DNA of 64,000 nucleotides from Ophioderma brevispina (Eukaryota; Echinodermata; Ophiuroidea; Amphilepidida; Ophiodermatidae): contig JAMKCH010019701.1 of the NCBI GenBank assembly GCA_023653785.1, forward strand, positions 31,559 to 95,558, given 5' to 3'. Below the pieces are notes generated by a model that saw only the letters and a list, made by a program, of their open reading frames with translations, did no database searches and was not told where the DNA came from. Position numbers and translations under genes: made by a program. Positions 45,886-56,855 of the stretch are shown piece by piece (position 1 is the first letter of the stretch; each line of letters begins with the position of its first letter).

Positions 45886-46264
45886 GCTAGAATAGGCTAG
45901 AAACCAAAAGACTGTTACGGATAAGGTGGGTTTACCTAGCAGATCTAGGCCAAAGGTACTGCAAGGGAAGACTCAAGTTTTGCATGCTCTGGGTAGAGAA
46001 CATCTTGTGCTTTGGGATTTCAGTTACAATCGATATAAACAGGCATAATACAGGGAATGACGTGACTGGGCAAAACTGGTACTGTTTTGTAAAGTTTTGC
46101 AATGTACATTCACACATGTACTAATCACATCCATGTCCTACAACCATGTATGAACTTGTAGTTCAAATTGTTACCAGGGGAGTCGCTCACATAGTGCCAA
46201 TCAAGACCATGCACACATGGGTTGCGGTAGGCAGTGATTTTTTTTTTGAAAAACCTTTAAGTAT
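45886..46264. other. spacer present only after unit 3
   Basis: Unique non-coding sequence ending in ACCTTTAAGTAT. It is missing between unit 1 and block B copy 1. No gene is recognisable. Confidence 0.5.
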
Positions 46265-46548
46265 AGGATGTTCAGATCAATGGGTTGGATGGATGTCATT
46301 ACTCCCTATTGAAATGTCTGGTATCAAAATATGTTATTGGGAACCTCCTTTCATCATCCCACTCCAAGTAAGATTCCAATCACAAGTTACGCTTCACTGT
46401 AGAACACCCACAAAGTAACACCCCAGATCACAAACTTTTTGCTCAAATGCATTCACTTTCAAATGAACAACATTTATAAACAGTGAACTGGAAAATTGAT
46501 ACTTTTACCTCATCATTCACCCTATGAAGATCGATCAAAGAATGTTTC
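46265..46548 (+). repeat. local duplication block B, copy 2
   Basis: Counterpart of 45147-45430, continuing into CCGGTAGAGTGTTTC. The plus-strand frame 46146-46418 across it has no recognisable domain. Confidence 0.95.
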
Positions 46549-46690
46549 CGGTAGAGTGTTTCATCATCTGTAATAGTATTTTACAGGATGAGTAGGCCAG
46601 ACTAGTACAGGGTGATTGACAGGGATCAGCATGGTGCTACGACCTAACTGGGGCATGTTGTAACAACTGTACCACATGACTAGAGGGCAT

Positions 46691-46908
46691 AAGAGAAGAT
46701 CTGTAACTTCCCATAATGCACTGCTTCCAATGGAGGTTTTATACAGGTACTGATGTGAATCATTAGAGATGAAACATGGCTAAATTAACAGTACTGATCA
46801 CAAAAACTTGCATTTTAAGAATATTTCATCTCTAACGATTCATGACTACCTGTACAAAAAGCTCCATTGGAAACAATTCATTATGGGAAGCTAAAAATGT
46901 CTTTTCTT
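46691..46908. mobile_element. 218-bp foldback MITE with 9-bp target duplication
   Basis: The direct repeat AGAGGGCAT (46682-46690 and 46909-46917) flanks inverted arms. The left arm runs AAGAGAAGATCTGTAACTTC, CCATAATGCACTGCTTCCAA, TGGAG...ACAGGTA...ATCATTAGAGATGAAA. The right arm is its inverse, starting TTTCATCTCTAACGAT and ending TTCATTATGGGAAGCTAAAA. Arms are about 85 bp, the loop about 45 bp. A 9-bp duplication fits Mutator-like elements, or hAT if one base is chance. Confidence 0.85.
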
Positions 46909-46960
46909 AGAGGGCATCATCCCAATATAGTTTTATGGTCTGCATGGTCTATATAATAGC

Positions 46961-47013
46961 TTAAATCATTTCTAGAACACACATGAATCTCAAGAGGCAC
47001 ATGCATGTTATTG
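46961..47013. repeat. ~55-bp direct repeat flanking two MITEs, left copy
   Basis: TTAAATCATTTCTAGAACAC, ACATGAATCTCAAGAGGCAC and ATGCATGTTA match 47712-47772 on the far side of the C-A MITE pair. The right copy has an extra ~9 bases (GCACAGTAA). Confidence 0.85.
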
Positions 47014-47017
47014 TTAA

Positions 47018-47351
47018 AGGTGCTTGTTCCGATTTTTGTCTATCGTGTTCTCTATTAGATATGGGAGCCTGACACTTGTACACACTGACCATCAAATACC
47101 GTGGGAAACATACTTGCGGTTTTCATGCTAGACGCGATAATGCATAGTGCAACGTCCTATTCACTACTGTGCTAATATTGACGGTTAACATTAAAGCGGT
47201 AGTTTTTTATCTGTAACTTTAGAAAGAAATGCATTGAAAGCTGAAATTTAAGGATGACAATGAGGAAAAATAAAGCCTTTCATCTGATATCAAAATTGAT
47301 ACTACTTCTGGGTAAATCAGGAGGTCCCAAAGACGATCGGAACAAGCACCT
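47018..47351. mobile_element. family C TTAA MITE, 334 bp
   Basis: TTAA at 47014-47017 and 47352-47355. TIRs: AGGTGCTTGTTCCGATTTTT and GATCGGAACAAGCACCT, near perfect over 17 bp. The right TTAA is shared with the family A element that starts at 47356. No ORF; one copy in the window. Confidence 0.9.
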
Positions 47352-47355
47352 TTAA

Positions 47356-47711
47356 AGACACTATCAGTGATTTATCGGAAACAGTCAAAATACTCCAAAT
47401 TTGCTCAAAATAGCTTAAAAGTGGAGGATAAGTCTGTAGAATTCTCTTAAGTTACTTTTTCCAACTGAAGAGTTGACAGAAAAGAAAGAAAATGGCAGTG
47501 TTCCAAGATCCGAATCTCCATTCAATTACGTGTTGTAGTAAGTGTCCGTTTGGACAGTAATGACTAAAATTTCCGATTTTGTCCTTATTAGGCTGCTTCT
47601 GGTCTTATCATTTGCAGAGTATGTTAGGATACCTGAACTTGTTACATGCAAAAATCTGATTTTTGATGATTTTTTTTGATTTTCTGACTTAGCAAATCAC
47701 TGATAGTGCCT
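47356..47711 (-). mobile_element. family A TTAA MITE, 356 bp, abutting family C
   Basis: TTAA at 47352-47355 and 47712-47715. TIRs: AGACACTATCAGTGATTT and AAATCACTGATAGTGCCT. Reverse orientation relative to 21379 (interior GTATGTTAGGATACCTGAAC). It shares its left TTAA with family C, so one element landed exactly in the target duplication of the other. Confidence 0.95.
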
Positions 47712-47715
47712 TTAA

Positions 47716-48116
47716 ATCATTTCTGGAACACACATGCACAGTAACATGAATCTCAAAAGGCACATGCATGTTAAATCAACAAAGTTGGTTAACCATAACC
47801 AATGACGTTTCACTCTCCATCACCAGGCCTTGATATTCCCAAACCTAGCACTGTCAAAATATCTGACTTGGACAGCACCTGATTCATCTTTTCCTCTAGC
47901 CATGTTTGCACTTTTTTATGCAACACAAGATTAGGGGATAAGAGAAACACTGGTCATCTCACAAGTAGCTAATAGAGGCTTACTGGTCAAGGTAATGTAC
48001 ATATGACTAAGGCAGGCAAGCAATGTTCAACCTATCCCTGTAGATCCAAGCAGAGAGGATGATTTCACTCTGAAACTAGATATCTGGCCAAAAATGAAAG
48101 ATTGCCCAAAAATGAC
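47716..48116. other. no recognisable gene
   Basis: Begins with the right copy of the ~55-bp direct repeat (to about 47772). The rest is unremarkable. Confidence 0.45.
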
Positions 48117-48120
48117 TTAA

Positions 48121-48464
48121 AGGTGCAACGAGAGATTTCACATATCAGGTGTGCCTAAAAAATTCAAAAGTACTGATTTTTGCCCTGATGTAAAGCTTTC
48201 CATCAAAAATATCCCTATTCTGAAAGGATTAAGCTGAGAAATGTTTTTTGGTACAAACATTGTGAAATTTCTAATTTCGTAGGAGCAAATATGAAATTCA
48301 GCGTATGTTTTATATTGAAATATAAGCAAATCAAAATCCCCTTTTTCTCTTTTAAGACATTTCTGTAGCCAAATACAAGGTTCGAAATCTATTGAGTGTC
48401 TAAGCTATCTGAAATTACTATTATGACACAATATTTGGGTGCCTCAAAATCTCTTGTTGCACCT
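48121..48464 (-). mobile_element. family B TTAA MITE, 344 bp
   Basis: TTAA at 48117-48120 and 48465-48468. TIRs: AGGTGCAACGAGAGATTT and AAATCTCTTGTTGCACCT. It is the reverse complement of 19461-19807 with few differences, so the two copies are young. No ORF. Confidence 0.95.
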
Positions 48465-48589
48465 TTAAGGAATCCCATATTGCATTGCTCTGTACTTAAT
48501 TGTACCATTATCAGTATGCTAATACAAAACATGTCACATGATCAGCCCAACAGGTCAGGCACAGTTGTTGGAAAGTCTCATTAATTATG

Positions 48590-49135
48590 ACAAAAGGAGA
48601 ACAAAAAACATCAACGGCGACATACTTTTGACAACTAATTTGGATTACTTGTTCCACAAACAATACTCTAGCTAGGTCATATTTCCCCGGACTAACAAAT
48701 GCATGCGTTGATCGTGACTTGTACTTCTAGCTTCTAGCGCACAACACTCTGGTGTGCCGTTTGGCGGGGAAGCGAGCTGCATTCTAAACTGTCACGAAAT
48801 TATGGAGCCAGAGTATAACTACATCCTAAGTATATTTGACAACGTTCACTACGGGCAAGTATGATTTTCATCAAATCTAGTTTTATACACGTCTTTCTAT
48901 TGGGAATTGTGGCAGAAGAGAGCGCAACATAAATCATGACCTTCGTAGCCAATATGGCAAGATTCCACCGCAATGAATTTTTTCTTTTTCTGATTTTTAC
49001 AGGTTTAATAGGTCTCCATATTCTACATAGTTGTCAGAATTGTGCCACCACTGCTTAAAAAATTCGCTAAAAAGCGACATTTGCATGAGGTCAAACCGCT
49101 GTACAGTTCCTAAAGTCCACATACAAAAATAGTAA
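48590..49135. repeat. dispersed repeat Q, copy 2, with unrelated insert
   Basis: The outer parts match 42859-43440; the segment about 48685-48905 does not. That central part is less AT-rich and holds the small exon candidate at 48802. Either the repeat copy is interrupted there or it acquired local unique sequence. Confidence 0.5.
48802..48858 (+). CDS. possible short first coding exon
   Basis: ATG in a reasonable context (ATTATGG) opens 19 codons, MEPEYNYILSIFDNVHYGQ, followed by CAA|GTATGA, a good splice donor in phase 0. CpG-bearing sequence upstream (GTTTGGCGGGGAAGCGAGC) could be 5' UTR. The peptide has plausible composition but I do not recognise it. Against it: it is very short and lies inside a stretch bordered by repeat Q. 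No downstream exon can be assigned. Pure inference. Confidence 0.2.
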
Positions 49136-49139
49136 GTTT

Positions 49140-50864
49140 CAGTACTTAAGGTAGGCTCATTGGGATAAAATGGTCTTACGAAAATGGCTATAAAATCAAA
49201 ATCCCCTGATCAATTTAGTCCAAACTTGACTATGGTAAGGATTGAACCTCCTCCACTATTTTTTGCAGTTTCAAAGACTGCATGATTTGTTTTATTGTTT
49301 ATTTATTTTTTAAAAATTCCCTAAGTTTTACAATAAATAATTTTTCCCATCCTAAATGAATGTGCTTTTAAGCTGAAACATTAGTATGTGTTTTATAAAC
49401 AAAATATCTAAAATCATCTCACGTTGCTTTTGTTGATCAAGTGTTTTAATTCTTAGAAAATATTTAGGAAAAATAATTTAGGGAATTAAAACCCTATTAT
49501 TTCAAATAGAAAACACTTCAATACAAGCAAAATCTAACGTGAGAATTTTCTTAAAAAAATTTTTGTTTTTGATTTCCTTCCAGCACGCAAGCCGGTTGCC
49601 GTATGACCTTTGACATTAAGGGAACGGCGCGCTTGCGCCGCGTTTCCCAAAACCCTCACTCGCATTTTTAGTGGGGAATAGAATTATCCATGTTATTTTT
49701 CACGATATGCTAGTTACATAAACCGAACACTTTTTCTAATTATTAGACACATAGGTATTTTAGAGCTTTGATATTTTCTTGTGTCAAAACACTCGAATTT
49801 TACTTCTCGATAAAAAATAATACTTTCAAGAACGATTTCAGATGAAATTCCGTGTTTTGTGACAACGTTTTTGCAGAAAAAATTGAAAATTGGTGATCTT
49901 GATCGAATTTTTAACACAAAAGTCCCATTTTAAAACGTAGGGGCCCATTTCTGATATTTGGTACATATTAAGATCTTATCTCTCATACTTCTACCCTGAA
50001 AGTTTTCATGAACCTAACCCGTAGACATTTTGCTCGCGAAACGTTTCATCTGCTTGGCTCGGTCCGTGGCATAAAATATCGCTTCTGAATCTTGAATTAT
50101 TTGTATATCGTGCTATTCTAATAATTATAATCTACTACATTTAAAAAAATCAACATGCATTTATAAGACCGGGGCCTGATGATAACATCACACACCTGTA
50201 TGCTTCGGGAAAAATAACATGAAACCATTCGGTTTTATTGTAAAAATATGATGACAATTAATTTTGAAGCGGAAGCCTAGGCCTAAGTGCACACAAACCT
50301 TTTAGAAGGGGCAACGGTCAGTATAGTGGGCAGTGACCTAGCCTATAACTCAGAAATTCAAGGAAGATTTACTAAAAATGTTTCGAATGTACCCGATATT
50401 AGGCCTAATAGGTTGCAGAATATCCCATATTTTATTTCAGATTATTGAAGGAAATTGAGACTCAACCGATGTCTTTAGATTCAAAATAAATCTTTAAGTG
50501 GGTTTATAAAACAGTTTTAAAAAACCATTTAAATGGTTTGTTTTCAAATCAAAGGACTTAACTTTCAATAAGGCTTTTAACATGTCTTTAATTTTTAAAT
50601 CAAAAAGTTTTGTCACTAATTTCCTCTCGTTAGACTTAAAAAATAAATCTAAGGATTTAAGAGAAAGGGTTGCTAAGTTAATGTCACATAGTTCAACAAT
50701 TATAGAATATAATAGCCCTAAGGATGGGGTAGCAAATCTGTTTCATTTTTGTAGGCCCTATAGGCCTATTTTCGGTGCAAACACCTCCTGCGCACATCGC
50801 TAACACCCAACCAAAGTGAGACCCCGGATCTTGAATACTTTATCTGCGTGATTTTTTTTTCAGA
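49140..50864. other. no clear gene; GC-palindromic patch and TAGGCCTA cluster
   Basis: 49618-49645 has a compact inverted repeat GGCGC-GCTT-GCGCC within GAACGGCGCGCTTGCGCCGC. TAGGCCTA occurs at 50278, 50400 and 50761. A 130-codon minus frame (50766-51158) overlaps a plus-strand exon candidate; neither has a recognisable domain. Confidence 0.4.
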
Positions 50865-51030
50865 GGCCCAGACAAGACCACATTTCAAATTGGCCATGCT
50901 TGTAATCACGAAAATCGTCACTTCAATTAAGTTTACTATACTTTTCAGTCCTATCACAAACTTGAAAGTTTCAGTTGTTATCTCAAACTCAGTGAACGAT
51001 GTTATTCTTGAGCTCCACAACCTCCGATAA
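50865..51030 (+). CDS. possible terminal exon, weak
   Basis: A strong acceptor-like tract (T run then CAG at about 50854-50864) is followed by an open frame of 55 codons (EAQTRPHFKLAMLVITK... to ELHNLR stop). The reading is hydrophobic and beta-like in composition. The opposite strand is open over the same interval, which weakens the case. No known family recognised. Confidence 0.12.
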
Positions 51031-53440
51031 TTTTTGCGATGCGAGAAACCGTCTTTCTGACATGTCATTGGTGACCATGTCGACTCTATCATGTCTACAT
51101 GACGAAATAGTGAAAATGGTTGACAAATATAGGCCCTAATTACACCTTTATTATCCATTTACATATTTATAAACCTTGCCTTTTGTTAAATCTTTTCATG
51201 TGCTTATATTAATTCTTTGGGGCCTATGATAAAAGCTTTATAAGTACATGTTAAAACTAATATGTTTAACATCAATGATTTTTGCAAGCTAATTAATAAT
51301 AATAAATAATAATATTTAATAAATAGAGCTTTTTATAAGCCTATTTGGTCAGGTTTGACGTTGAAATAATACTGCAACTGTCACCCTTTTTTGTTATTTT
51401 TTTTTCTGATTTAACAAAATCCCATACCCCCCCCCCCAGTACAAAAGGTTAATGTTTAATATTATTTTGTAGTCTGCAGGGAGATTGAAAAAGAATGTTT
51501 ATAGGTAATTCTGTAAAAACGTATTATTGTAACACGACGGGGCATTTCCGGAGGTGTTCCAAACTGCTACAAAATAAATACTAAAATAATAAGCCTATTA
51601 TGTTAATTTAAACCTTTTTTGGTTTTTTTAATTATATGTTTATTTATAAAATATAGGCCTATATAGACCTGATGACTAGAGCTCAATAAAAAACAAAAAA
51701 CAAAACTATTTTTAACATGAACCGTAAACGCAGTTCACTAACCGTAAATTTATACAGGCCTATATAGCACACAAATCCTAGACGTATAAATTTTGTTGCC
51801 CCACACCCGGAAAAGAACGAACCTTTTAAAAGATTTTAACTATAGGAGGGGGCCTAGAGATACTATTATTTTAAAGAGAAAACCCTTTTTTAATTTTGGA
51901 ACTAAAATACCCCCCATAAATGCCTGAATTTGAACCCAAGGATAAAAAATCACACCGGATATGTTAAAACCATTTCACTATCCACACGTTTTGGCAGTAT
52001 TTTCACTTGGGGGGGGGGGGGGGCGTGCTATCCCAACAACAAAAAAACGCAGTGCATCGCGTAGCGGCAATGAACAAATTAGTCTTTGAAGCAGCGACAT
52101 CTTTGCGACACGCATTTCGCGCACGAATGTTTTTGAACGCGATAACGCTGCAGACGTGTTTTTACATGATTCGAATCATTTTACGATGTCGAAGGGATGG
52201 AATCATGGTCCATTTTCCTTGTCAAATTATTCCTTTCTGAAAAAGTGGCCCACTTTGGGATTTTATTTTTGTTAAGAGGAGATAAGCTTTATTTTTAGAT
52301 TCTCATCAATATTTTTGCAAACGTAAAGCGGTAGACATTTTGCCTAGCGAACTGCAGGTAACCAAACTCAAAGATTGTCAAAAAATGGCACGCGCAACTT
52401 TCACCAACAATAGTTTAAAAAGTAATGCTCATAGTCAAATTTTGAATACATTAATAATTCATACATCACATAAATATGATCTTGTTAGTTTTTACTATGA
52501 AAGTACTCATTTTCAATAAAGTGTAAAGTTGGTGATTTAAAACTCGAGTTACGAAACCTCGGGAAGTTATCAGCGTTTTCGACCCCCAAAATGCGGGAGT
52601 TCAAAATATGCAAGTCCCTTTTCCCCTTCCCCTTAAAATCTGCGCGTAAAGCACGTTACGCCAATCAGAGGGTTTCCTTCGTTTCATATGACACCTTATT
52701 CATCAGCCAGAGAGTTTGCATTTTCTTCTAGGAAAAATTATGAAAAGTGGATAACTTTTCAGTATCCTAGAACTACGTAACAAAAGTTGTGTTGTTGACC
52801 AACTGTTCGTTGTTTTTGATGACACCCGAAAATAAAAATTGTAATCAATTTTTGATATTTCTTTACACCATTAAAACAAACACCAATCTCATAACTCATC
52901 AATTGCTTTAGATAATTGAATAAATGGTATTTTTTCAAAAAATTGCCCATTTGGTTATGTTCAAATTGCCAAAATCACACCTCTACAAGTCATGGGGAAT
53001 TGAAACACATTACGTTACATATCTCTAAAAAAGGGCCTTTTTTCCGGAAAAAAAAATTAAAATTTGCTCACATGTTTCATTCACCAATACCAACATTTCC
53101 ATGAGAATTTCAACAAGATCTGGCAGGAAGCCATAGCCGAAATCCTAACCTTAATAATTACCCATACTGAATGACTGAAATCACTGAAATAAATAGGCCA
53201 TCATCGTATGTTTAACCCTCTAAAAACCACAATCTATGACACAGGCTTCCTGATGGGTTCATTACAGGCCACAAACATGATATGACCTCCGAGTATCACT
53301 CAAAAATAGTGCTTCTATAGAACGGTAAAATCCATTACCATGCATTGTTCTTACAGTATCTTTGATGTGCTAATTATGTTACCAATAACATTAGTGCTTA
53401 GATGCCAATTAAATATGCACATTAATTTATCTTTCTGAAG
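51031..53440. other. no recognisable gene; CCAAT motif and G/C runs
   Basis: C run at about 51428-51437 and G run at 52010-52023. CGCCAATCAG (a CCAAT-box match) lies at about 52660-52669, downstream of a CpG-bearing TCTGCGCGTAAAGCACGTTA. A 77-codon frame at 52007-52240 begins in poly-G and is not credible. A possible old promoter is conceivable but unsupported. Confidence 0.35.
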
Positions 53441-53560
53441 AATGAAGTGACGACGCGCATGCCAGTGTACTCATTGTCGCCTTTCAGTTGCAGTCCACTT
53501 GTGCTTTGCTGCTACTCACGCGCTCCTTGGCTTTTTTGAAAAGTCAGGTACAATGTATAC
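53441..53560 (+). promoter_or_regulatory. possible non-coding first exon with donor (weak)
   Basis: A less AT-rich segment (GACGACGCGCATGCCAGTGT ... CACGCGCTCCTTGG) ends AAAAGTCAG|GTACAA, a consensus-like splice donor. The ATG inside it meets a TGA before the donor, so it would be untranslated or an upstream ORF. No TATA box is seen. Confidence 0.12.
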
Positions 53561-55106
53561 AACCGCGTCGCCAACTTCGTAATTCGAGTTGCGACAGGGT
53601 TAGTGCTCAGGTGTTAACAAGGTAATGCGGTAATGCAAAAAGCATAAAGTGAGTACCAAGAATGTGATATAGCATACTGTATTGTCAAGAAATAACCCAT
53701 GCCCACACAATTTTCAATACCTGGTTACAGATCAACAAAATAATTAGTCAAGAGTTTTTTAAAAGCACATCATAAATTAAAATCGGCTGGCCAGTTATAG
53801 GCAAGACAAAAAGGCCTCATTTAATTCAAGTTACTGAATGTTAATGGAGGAGGGTCCAAAACCGCTGGGATTCCAAAACGCTGGGATTATTACTAATTAC
53901 ATTCTGTATGGTAGGGTGATGGGTACACTTCAATGCCCAAACATTAAACTTCCATAACACACAAAGAAAGTTGAACTGCATCTGGGGACAGGGCATGCCG
54001 CTATACCAAACCATGTGACGGAAAATGGCATCTATGTTGCAGTTATAAGAGAACACATTTGAATAAATAACAAAACGGCCTCCAGCTTTTGCGTATTTTT
54101 AATAAAAATCAATTATGTTTCATTAAAATTTACAACCACAAAAAACTTTTCATCATGCAAAACAAGCCAACACCAAAGACACAGGCCAGCAATGCAGTCC
54201 AGTGCTCGTTTGAAATTACGGACCCCGAACATGCTGAAGGAGCTGAGAAAAACAATACGCTTTCATAGGCTTGGGCAATCGGAATTAAGAGTAAAGGGGG
54301 CAAAATAACACGAGAGGAGAGGAAACATTGAGATCAAACCCCCAGGAAGCACCTGCAGCCAAGCCTACTCTACATTTCTGCTCTAATTATGACCACTTAT
54401 AAAGCACAATGCAAAGAGGCCGGCTGGTCAATTTATAGAGAGTTGCAGTTCACCAGGGGCAGGTGGTCATTCAGAATTATGGACGTGAAAAATTGCAGGA
54501 GAAAACAACACATTTTTCTCTCTCTATCCGGTAATTCTGATAAGGGGGTTCGGTTTTCGGTATAATTAAAAAACAAACAGGGGCATAATGAAGTCACATT
54601 CCCCTATGGCTGTGATTAGTATCATGCTTTGCTACGTCCCCACCTCTATTGTACACACAAAACCTACGGCCTTGTAAGCCCGTTTTTTAACCAAATTTTT
54701 GCTACTTCCCTATCATGATGGCGTGCAGTGCCGGACGTAGCAAAATTCTTGCTATTCAACACACTTAATTGTTGTAAAATTTTAGATGGTAAGCTTTAAC
54801 GGCTGCCTTTGGGGAAGGGGGGAGAAACACCAAAAGGCCAACCCCTTGAATGCTTTATCGACTCTTATGTATGAATGATCATCATGCTCCACTTACATTC
54901 CTTCTAAAATTTTTTTATCTCAAAGGCGACTCCTTTGCTTCAGGGAAATTGTCTAAGAGAAAATGTCAAAAACCACCAAGTCCTTTTTTAAGACACTTCT
55001 TCATTTGTAAGTTTAAGATAATTAATCGAAACAGGCAAATACATAACTGGGTCACATTTAGTTTTAAGGGACATGGGAATTTCTTTTTTCTTTATCAACA
55101 AACACC
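53561..55106. other. no recognisable gene
   Basis: Mostly unique AT-rich sequence. An 89-codon plus frame (54850-55119) is rich in F, K and N and may be chance. Confidence 0.4.
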
Positions 55107-55343
55107 ATGTCAGGAATAAACAAGAGCTTTGAAGTTGCCAGCTTGGTGGAGGGGGCTAAAGAAAGACAAAGGCGTTCTGTTAACCCTTTTCGCGAAACTT
55201 GTACTCCAATTGGTATGCTGACCGGAGTTTGGCCTGATAGCCCTATGGCTCAAAGGACAGCAAAAAATATCAATTATATTATACCAAATAAGCGCAAGAA
55301 ATATAGAGTAGGAAATATTGGAATGCAACCTTTTCATTTGTAG
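55107..55343 (+). CDS. best candidate coding exon in the window (unknown product)
   Basis: 78 codons from ATG 55107 to TAG, with balanced coding-like composition unlike its surroundings. It includes EGAKERQRRSVNPFRETCTP, PIGMLTGVWPDSPMAQRT and a basic stretch NKRKKYRVGN. CAACACCATGTCAG and AACAAG upstream could serve as splice acceptors, so it may be a terminal exon rather than a complete small gene. ATTAAA words at 55382 and about 55399 could be poly(A) signals. No domain recognised. The antisense frame is also open, so certainty is low. Confidence 0.3.
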   Translation: MSGINKSFEVASLVEGAKERQRRSVNPFRETCTPIGMLTGVWPDSPMAQRTAKNINYIIPNKRKKYRVGNIGMQPFHL

Positions 55344-56293
55344 AACACCAAAAAAATATGTACAGCAGCCGCCTGGTGCCCATTAAATATTATGCCTGAT
55401 TAAATTCTTTAAATGAAATTATATATATGAATATTATAATGTTGTATAAACAATTCCATGGAATAGTAATTTAAATATGTCTGAACTTTCATATTTTGGC
55501 TCCGCACCTCCTAATCATACGGAAATTTTGGTTTGACAACTGAAAGCACACAGATACAAACCAATAACGGCACCCCAAATCTCTTTTCATCTGTACACAT
55601 TTATTGAGAGTCATCTTTTTATTCGTTACCTTAACTTCACAAGGGGAAAGAAATGCTACCTGGCTTTGCGCTGCTAAAATATGATTCCACAATACCAAAT
55701 TCCACAAGATGCTCGTAGATTATTAGATAGAAGAGATATAAATAACACGGACATTTTGCCACAATATGCAAATCAACTGCATCATAATTCTTTGTCCCTG
55801 TGAAAGACTGTTATTCTAACATTTATTGTTGAAATCCAAAAGACAGGTTATTGAAGTGAAAAGTGACACACAAATGAAGAGATTTCTGTGATTGACGGTT
55901 TAAAAATCCTGATCACAAAAGAAGAATTCTTAAACAAAATTCCTGTAATATAATAAACTTACATCAGCATTGCCTAGCCCTGGTTTGTCAGGGGAGGACT
56001 TTTTGTTATAGGAGGAAGTTTTTATAAGCAATACAACATTCTGATAATCACAGCACCCCAGCTACTTTTAGACTAATATTAAGATTTTCTTTATGGTCGG
56101 ATTTTTATTTGAGGCACTTCATTAAAAGTTTTTGCATTCATTCCTTCAAGTTTGGTGTTATATTACCAAGAAAATCAAACTTTTTACAGCCTCAATTTGC
56201 GGCAACAATTTTTGCATGGCCCACCTTTATTGGGTTTGAAGATAAAATTCAGCATCGTGTTGTATGCATACTGAATAAAATATTTTGTTTAGT
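55344..56293. other. no recognisable gene
   Basis: AT-rich, possibly 3' UTR-like just after 55343. Nothing else supported. Confidence 0.4.
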
Positions 56294-56297
56294 TTAA

Positions 56298-56670
56298 ACG
56301 GTCATGGCCCAATCGCTAATAGCCTGTCCCCCAGCAGCCCCAGATTTTACTGGACAGAGTCAACATTTTGGTATCAGAAGAAAGATACTATTTTCTCATT
56401 TCCCTGTGGAATCTTAGAGCCAAAGGTAGTGTGGTTTGGACAGTTATGAGCGAAAAATGTGCCCCATTTTGGGACCAATATTAATTTTACACAGTACTCT
56501 ATGGGGCTTACAAAATCACGTTTTTAGGCTCTCACATCAAAACGGATTGAAATATCGGCGCGAAACTTTACAGATGGGGAATTTGGAGTCCGTAGTGAAG
56601 GCCCAATCTATCAAGATGAAATGAAACTTCATATCCTTGTAAATCGGGCCATCACCCTTCTAAACTACCG
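56298..56670 (+). mobile_element. family D TTAA MITE
   Basis: TTAA (56294-56297) then ACGGTCATGGCCCAATCGCT. The body shares GTCAACATTTTGGTATCAGA, GAATCTTAGAGCCAAAGGTA, CAGTACTCTATGGGGCTTA and AAACGGATTGAAATATCGGC. The right end is near CCCTTCTAAA, with TTAA decayed to CTAA. Opposite orientation to 38421-38769. Confidence 0.8.
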
Positions 56671-56855
56671 CAGTTTGCTGCTGATGTTTTATGTGCGCAA
56701 TGATCATTTTGTTTTGGAATTGTGCAATATGAAGCACCGTTGTTGTTTCATTATATTATTATAAATCAGAAGCATCAAAGATGCAGAAACTACGTCTAGG
56801 CAATGTAAACTATACAGTCTAGCCTTTAAATAGAAACAAAAGGGTCATGTGTTAA

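Noticed and set aside
49618..49645. CpG island promoter
   Set aside because: The CpG-rich patch is only about 30 bases and is mostly one small inverted repeat, too short for an island.
50766..51158. 130-codon minus-strand open frame
   Set aside because: No recognisable family. The opposite strand is equally open, and the only exon-like boundary signal is on the plus strand.
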